Source: Shinella yambaruensis
Lineage (GTDB): Bacteria > Pseudomonadota > Alphaproteobacteria > Rhizobiales > Rhizobiaceae
Length of the DNA: 64,000 bases
Direction of reading: 5' to 3'
Assembly: GCF_022899355.1 (NCBI RefSeq)
Contig: NZ_JALJCK010000005.1
Span: 1 to 64,000, forward strand
The position numbers and the translations under genes are program-made. The notes beneath the pieces are model-generated. The model saw only the letters and a list, made by a program, of their open reading frames with translations. It did not search any database and was not told where the DNA came from. Of the stretch, positions 60,170 through 64,000 are shown piece by piece; the stretch's first letter is position 1, and the number at the start of each line of letters is the position of its first letter.

Positions 60170-61171
60170 TCACCCCGCTCTGGCGAAAACCTCCACGGGC
60201 GTGCGCGTCTGCAATGAATTCAGGGCGGCTTCGGCAAGCGCCTGCGCCGCCAGTCCGTCATGGTGCGTGGCGATGTCCGCTTCGTCGCCCTCGGCGAAGT
60301 CGACGAAGCGGTCGAGTTCGCGCTCGTACGCCTCGCGGTAACGCTCGGCGAAGGTCGCCTTGGGCCGGGCCGAAAGCCAGCCGTCCGCCGTACCGCAAGC
60401 GACAGTGTCGGCGGAAACGTTCCCCACGAGATAGGTCGCCTTCGTCCCGAACACCTCCACCCGCTGGTCGTAGCCGAAGGCGGCGAAGCGCCCGTTGCAG
60501 ATGCACACCAGCGCGCCGGACGCCGCGGTAAGCGTCACCATGGCCGAATCGATATCGCCAAGCGCCCCGATCCGCTCGTCGATCATGCAGCCGCCGACGG
60601 CGTAGACGCTGGCGATCGGCTCGCCGAGAAGGAACCGGGCCACGTCGAAATCATGGATTGTCTGATCCCGGAACAGGCCGCCGGACTGCCGGATATAGTC
60701 GGGCGGCGGCGGCGCCCAGGAGCGCGAGGCGATGCACAGCTGGAAGATCCTGCCGGCCTCTCCCGACTGCACCCTCCTGCGGACCTCCGCAAAACCCGGA
60801 TCGTAGCGCCGGTGAAATCCCATCATGCAGCGCGCGTCCGCGGCGTCCAGCCTTTGCGCGCAGGCCTCCGCCTCGGCGAAATCGAGGCTGACGGGTTTTT
60901 CGCAGAGGATCGGCTTTCCCAGCGGCGCGAGCGCATTGAGGAGCGCGGCGTGGGTGTTCGTGCTGCTCGCGACGATGAAAGCATCGGCCTGGCCGGCGGC
61001 CATCGCAGTGTCGGCCGCCACAGGCCGTCCGCCATAACGATCGGCGAGCCGCGCCGCCGCATCCGCATCGGGATCGACGACGAAGGCGAGCCTGCACCGC
61101 AGGTTCGCCGCGATGTTGCGCGCGTGAACCTCGCCGATCCGTCCCGCGCCGAAAAGGGCGATACGCATCAT
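60170..61171 (-). CDS. Gfo/Idh/MocA-family dehydrogenase (inositol-2-dehydrogenase-like)
   Basis: This is a 333-residue dehydrogenase. The Rossmann start is MRIALFGAGRIGEVHARNIAANL, then ILCEKPVSLDFAEAEA, MMGFHRRYDPGFAEVR and LFRDQTIHDFDVARFLLGE. The last carries the Asp/His catalytic pair. The HRRYDP and DxxIHDFD patterns are like IolG-type myo-inositol 2-dehydrogenases. Paired ATGs at 61171/61168 follow GGAGG. It is the middle gene of the ABC operon. Confidence 0.9.
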   Translation of the reverse strand: MMRIALFGAGRIGEVHARNIAANLRCRLAFVVDPDADAAARLADRYGGRPVAADTAMAAGQADAFIVASSTNTHAALLNALAPLGKPILCEKPVSLDFAEAEACAQRLDAADARCMMGFHRRYDPGFAEVRRRVQSGEAGRIFQLCIASRSWAPPPPDYIRQSGGLFRDQTIHDFDVARFLLGEPIASVYAVGGCMIDERIGALGDIDSAMVTLTAASGALVCICNGRFAAFGYDQRVEVFGTKATYLVGNVSADTVACGTADGWLSARPKATFAERYREAYERELDRFVDFAEGDEADIATHHDGLAAQALAEAALNSLQTRTPVEVFARAG

Positions 61172-61324
61172 GACGCGACCTCCTCGCCGAGGCCGCCGCA
61201 AAGATGGGCGCATGCTGTTCTCATCGAGCCTCCTCCCCGAAACCCGGTCGCCGTCCGCGGCCCCCTCCTGCGGAGCCCCGGACAGTATTTGCATCCTGCG
61301 ACAGCTTTTCAGCGTAGCGCGCCA

Positions 61325-62191
61325 TCAGCCGAAAATCGTCTTGAACCGCCCGATGGCCGCGTGAAAACCATCCTCGAACGTGCCGCCGTCCGGGCGGTAG
61401 ACGCTTTCGTAGGAGATCACGCCGTCATAGCCGTCCGCCTTCAGCGCCTTGGCCATCGGCCAGAACTGGTCGGCCAGAAGGCCTTCGCCGATGTTACGCA
61501 CTTCGAGCGTGGCCTTGGGCGTATCCACAAAAATATCCTTGATATGGATATGGCCGAGATACTTGCCGCGGATAAGCTCGTAGCCGTCCGGATAGGCGCG
61601 CTCATGCGCCCAGCAATTGTTGGCCGGATCCCACAGCACCTTGAGATAATCGCTGTTGATCTCGTCGAGCAGTTTTCGCGCCGTCCAGCAGGAGTTGATC
61701 ATCGTGCCGTTGCCGGTCTCGACGACCAGCATCACACGTTCCTCCTCCGCCAGGCGCACGGCCGGCTCGATCAGCGGGCGCAAGGCGTCCCAGGCGCCTT
61801 TGGCGACGTTCCAATGGTCGGCGCCGTTGCGCCCGAACAGGATCGTCTCCTTGCGGCCGCTGAAGATGCGCACCAGCGGCGAGCCAAGCTCCTTCGCCGT
61901 TGCGATGCAGCGCTTCAGCGCGTCGAGATTCTGCTGATAGACCGGATCGCTGGTCTTGGTCGCCATGGTCACGTTGCCGGAAAAGATGTGCCGCGAGATG
62001 CACGACACCTTGAGGCCGTTCCGCTCCACCAGTTCCTTCAGCCGCCGGATTTCGCCGGCGTCGAGATCGCCGATCTCCTTGTCCCAGACATATTGGAACT
62101 CCGCATAGTCGAGCCCCGCCTCCGCAGCGACCCGCAACGCATATTCGGGATCCCGGCTGATGCCGTCGGTGATAACGCCCAGTTTGGCCAT
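61325..62191 (-). CDS. Sugar-phosphate isomerase/epimerase-type TIM barrel (IolE/IolH-like)
   Basis: This is a 288-residue xylose-isomerase-like TIM barrel. Motifs are LGVITDGISRDPEYALRVAAEAGLDYAEFQ, VMLVVETGNGTMI (metal Glu), LKVLWDPANNCW (metal Asp), YLGHIHIKD (metal His) and VISYESVYRP (metal Glu). All four metal ligands are visible. It resembles inosose isomerases/dehydratases of cyclitol catabolism. It would act on the ketone made by the neighbouring dehydrogenases. Confidence 0.88.
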   Translation of the reverse strand: MAKLGVITDGISRDPEYALRVAAEAGLDYAEFQYVWDKEIGDLDAGEIRRLKELVERNGLKVSCISRHIFSGNVTMATKTSDPVYQQNLDALKRCIATAKELGSPLVRIFSGRKETILFGRNGADHWNVAKGAWDALRPLIEPAVRLAEEERVMLVVETGNGTMINSCWTARKLLDEINSDYLKVLWDPANNCWAHERAYPDGYELIRGKYLGHIHIKDIFVDTPKATLEVRNIGEGLLADQFWPMAKALKADGYDGVISYESVYRPDGGTFEDGFHAAIGRFKTIFG

Positions 62192-62225
62192 GGTGATGTT
62201 TGCTCCGGTGTCTTTCGTCTGTTGG

Positions 62226-63116
62226 CTAGCGGGTTACCGTCGCGCCGACGATCTCCTCGAGGATCTTCGTCACGGCCCAGTTGTCTTCGCCGGGAAAGCG
62301 GGTGATGCCCGACTGGAAGAGCTGCATGGCGGCGGCCGTGGTGAACATCGGCACGCCGAACTCCCGGGCATGATCCATGGTGATCGTCAGGTCCTTGTAC
62401 ATCGTGCCGATATGGCTGCCCGTGCCGACGAAAGCCCGGTCGAGGATCTTGCCGTAGGCGTTGCGGGTGATGTTGTTGCCCGCCCCCGAAGCGCTGAATA
62501 CGTCGTAGAGGACCTGGCCGGAAATGCCGGATTTCGCGCCGAGCACCGCGGCCTCGAAGGTCGCCGTGAAGATCGAACCGATCAGCGCCTGCAGGCATGC
62601 CTTGACCGTCTGCCCATCGCCCGCGTTCGCGCCGACCCGGAAGATCTTTTCGCCCACCGCTTCCAGAATGGGCTGATGCACGTCCAGCACCTCCGGCGCG
62701 CCCGCGGCCATCATCGTCAACGTGCCGGCCTGCGCGCCCGGATAGCCGCCGCTGACCGGTGCATCGATGAGGTGGATGTCGTGCTTCTTGAGACCGTCGG
62801 CGATCTCCCGCGCCTCGGACGGCTTGATGGTCGCGGTGAGGATTACGGTCGATCCCGGTTTGAAACCGCTGACGAGGCCATCCGCGCCGAACACCACGTC
62901 CTTCGCCTGCTGACCGTTGAGGACCATTACGAAGACGGCGTCCGATGTCTTCGCCACCGTCGCGGGACTGGCCGCAGGCCTGCCGCCCATCTCCGACAGT
63001 GCTGCCAGCCGATCTTCCCTAAGGTCGAACCCTGCGGTTTCAAAGCCGGCTTTGACAAGGTTGCGCGCAAGACCACTTCCCATGTCGCCAAGACCGATCA
63101 CGCCGACTTTCTTCAT
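62226..63116 (-). CDS. 3-hydroxyisobutyrate-dehydrogenase-family (beta-hydroxyacid) oxidoreductase
   Basis: This is a 296-residue beta-hydroxyacid dehydrogenase. It opens KKVGVIGLGDMGSGLARNLVKAGFE. It has the substrate motif IDAPVSGGYPGAQAGTLTMMAAG and the catalytic lysine region FTTAAAMQLFQSG with GSHIGTMYKDLTITMDHARE (K in YKDL). It resembles tartronate-semialdehyde or other hydroxyacid reductases. ATG 63116 follows GGAGGAGG. It is the first gene of the operon, directly downstream of two operator-like palindromes. Confidence 0.9.
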   Translation of the reverse strand: MKKVGVIGLGDMGSGLARNLVKAGFETAGFDLREDRLAALSEMGGRPAASPATVAKTSDAVFVMVLNGQQAKDVVFGADGLVSGFKPGSTVILTATIKPSEAREIADGLKKHDIHLIDAPVSGGYPGAQAGTLTMMAAGAPEVLDVHQPILEAVGEKIFRVGANAGDGQTVKACLQALIGSIFTATFEAAVLGAKSGISGQVLYDVFSASGAGNNITRNAYGKILDRAFVGTGSHIGTMYKDLTITMDHAREFGVPMFTTAAAMQLFQSGITRFPGEDNWAVTKILEEIVGATVTR

Positions 63117-63195
63117 CCCGACCTCCTCCCGTCGCATGATGGCATCTTCTGATGCGATCTATCGACATCACTACATACAATATTACCTCAAGTCA

Positions 63196-63209
63196 ACATC
63201 ATATGATGT
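63196..63209. promoter_or_regulatory. Operator-like perfect palindrome ACATCATATGATGT, site 1
   Basis: It is a perfect 14-bp palindrome 80 bases upstream of the first gene of the operon (start 63116). It is preceded by TCA, as at 49907 and 63229. It is a candidate site for the LacI regulator. Confidence 0.65.
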
Positions 63210-63228
63210 TTCTGTTTTAAATCGATCA

Positions 63229-63242
63229 ACATCATATGATGC
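63229..63242. promoter_or_regulatory. Operator-like palindrome ACATCATATGATGC, site 2
   Basis: It is one mismatch from site 1. The two centres are 33 bp apart, about three helical turns, so two dimers could sit on the same DNA face. Confidence 0.6.
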
Positions 63243-63479
63243 TCTATGCTTTCCGCGCTCCTTGACTTGGCGCGCAACCGCTCCATCTACCGAGCACCCG
63301 CAAGGCCAACGAATTTCCCAAAGAGGCAATCGGACCATTCTGATGTTTCTCTGATGCGGTAGAGATGGGCAAACCCATCATTCTCACGACAGCGGAATGA
63401 AGAGGTGATTATGCGTTCTGAAGACATTTCCGGCACTGCTTCGTTAAAACATCGACAGGCTCCCTGAACCGATGCGCTC

Positions 63480-64000
63480 CTAAAGGCGCGCGATGTGAAA
63501 GCCTGCTGCACCCCTGATCACGGTCCATTCTTCCTCGCTCTCGGCCACCGCCAAGGCTTCCTCCACACCCTTGCGGCTCAGCAAGCCCGCGTCTTCCAGC
63601 GTCTCAATGTCGGGCAGGCTGCCCAGCGTCTGCAGGGAGAAGGCCAACAGGAAGATGCTTCGTCGGGAGCGCCCGGCGTCGGGCTGCGCGGGCCGGAGAC
63701 GAGAACGTTGGCGTTGCAAAGGCTAGCGATCGTGTCACGGCTGACCTCCTTCCCGAAATTCTTCGACGTGTCGCCGCGGGTGGTCGGCTGGAAATAGGCG
63801 ACGGTCATCAGCACCATGGCCCCGAAGTCGGACAGCCCGTCGCCGGGCCGCGCATCGGATCCTGCGACGCTCTGATGATATAGGCATAGACCGGTCGGCT
63901 TTGGTGCTGCCAGCCACCGACAAAAAGACGTTTCGTAGGGCCGCTCGAAGAGCCGCGTCACACTCCCGGCGGGAGACGATGCCGTGCGCCGAAGCCGGCA
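63480..64000 (-). pseudogene. ScpB-like segregation/condensation protein, multiply frameshifted
   Basis: Three reading frames together spell a ScpB-type protein. One gives FVGGWQHQSRPVYAYIIRA (about 63850-63930). A second gives DFGAMVLMTVAYFQPTTRGDTSKNFGKEVSRDTIA and VSGPRSPTPGAP (about 63660-63840). A third gives LLAFSLQTLGSLPDIETLEDAGLL (63484-63660). The order matches the winged-helix parts of rhizobial ScpB homologues (SMC-Scp complex). At least two frameshifts make it non-functional. The 5' part runs off the window edge. Confidence 0.75.

Larger units (their letters stand above)
63117..63479. promoter_or_regulatory. Promoter region of the cyclitol/sugar-like ABC operon
   Basis: This gap of about 360 bases is AT-rich from 63150 to 63250. 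It contains two copies of the 14-bp palindrome (separate entries). No gene is seen between 63250 and 63479. The far end meets the ScpB pseudogene. Confidence 0.55.

Noticed and set aside
60260-62305. A 681-codon plus-strand frame
   Set aside because: It is antisense to the inositol-dehydrogenase-like and TIM-barrel genes, which have all catalytic residues.
1-64000. tRNA, rRNA, CRISPR arrays, phage or toxin-antitoxin modules
   Set aside because: None could be seen on either strand by reading; nothing cloverleaf-like or array-like stood out, although a covariance-model scan was not possible.

Overview
The window is a GC-rich stretch of an alphaproteobacterial genome. It is most likely from the Rhizobiales (Rhizobium/Sinorhizobium/Shinella-like). 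The evidence is a RIME-like double palindrome at 39512-39637, a rhizobial-type small intergenic repeat at 36498-36540, gene families typical of rhizobial megaplasmids or accessory chromosome regions, and a decayed rhizobial-type ScpB gene at the right edge. Almost everything present is uptake plus catabolism: six ABC import systems, each next to its own regulator and degradative enzymes. I found no rRNA, tRNA, CRISPR array, phage or intact insertion sequence.

Left part (1-12.5 kb). A minus-strand operon encodes a Liv-type ABC importer (SBP-livH-livM-livG-livF), a quinone-oxidoreductase-like enzyme, an IclR regulator and the start of a CoA-transferase alpha subunit. Divergent to it is a three-subunit biotin-dependent carboxylase (carboxyltransferase, biotin carrier, biotin carboxylase) with an unusual active site. 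It is preceded by an Ile-rich 38-codon leader ORF. After it comes a decayed zone with a frameshifted bioY, an internal fragment of an IbpA-type small heat-shock protein, and an N-terminally truncated Hsp20.

12.5-23.6 kb. A tightly overlapping eight-gene minus-strand operon encodes a class IV aminotransferase, an oligopeptide-type ABC importer (SBP, two permeases, fused double ATPase), a class III aminotransferase, an unrecognised protein made of two repeats, and a TPP-dependent enzyme. It faces an IclR gene across a promoter region with two strong palindromes.

23.9-32 kb. A GntR/FCD regulator faces M20 and M28 family hydrolases followed by a polar-amino-acid ABC importer with two binding proteins, which suggests import and hydrolysis of N-acylated or peptide-like amino acids. 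Then come an aldo/keto reductase and an in-frame chimera of a LysR DNA-binding domain with the C-terminal two thirds of an aldo/keto reductase.

34.3-43 kb. This is an aerobic carbon monoxide dehydrogenase cluster: a MHYT-LytTR sensor-regulator (CoxC/CoxH type), then coxM-S-L-D-E-F-G. CoxL carries the AYRCSFR loop of true (form I) CO dehydrogenase.

43-46 kb. A visibly less GC-rich island encodes maleylacetate reductase and hydroxyquinol 1,2-dioxygenase (lower hydroxyquinol pathway). It is bordered by a decayed HpcH/HpaI aldolase and a truncated RpiR regulator.

46-63.1 kb. This is a large sugar/polyol or cyclitol-like catabolic region with LacI and IclR regulators, three sugar-isomerase-type TIM barrels, a type II dehydroquinase, an SDR, two Gfo/Idh/MocA dehydrogenases, a 3-hydroxyisobutyrate-dehydrogenase-type enzyme, a ketopantoate-reductase-type enzyme, a nucleotide-sugar-epimerase-type enzyme and two exporters. 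The polar-type ABC importer here (SBP plus two permeases) has no ATPase of its own. The missing ATPase is probably the lone gene at 48976-49743, because both promoters share the palindrome TCAACATCAWATGATG next to the LacI gene. The right edge holds a ScpB pseudogene.
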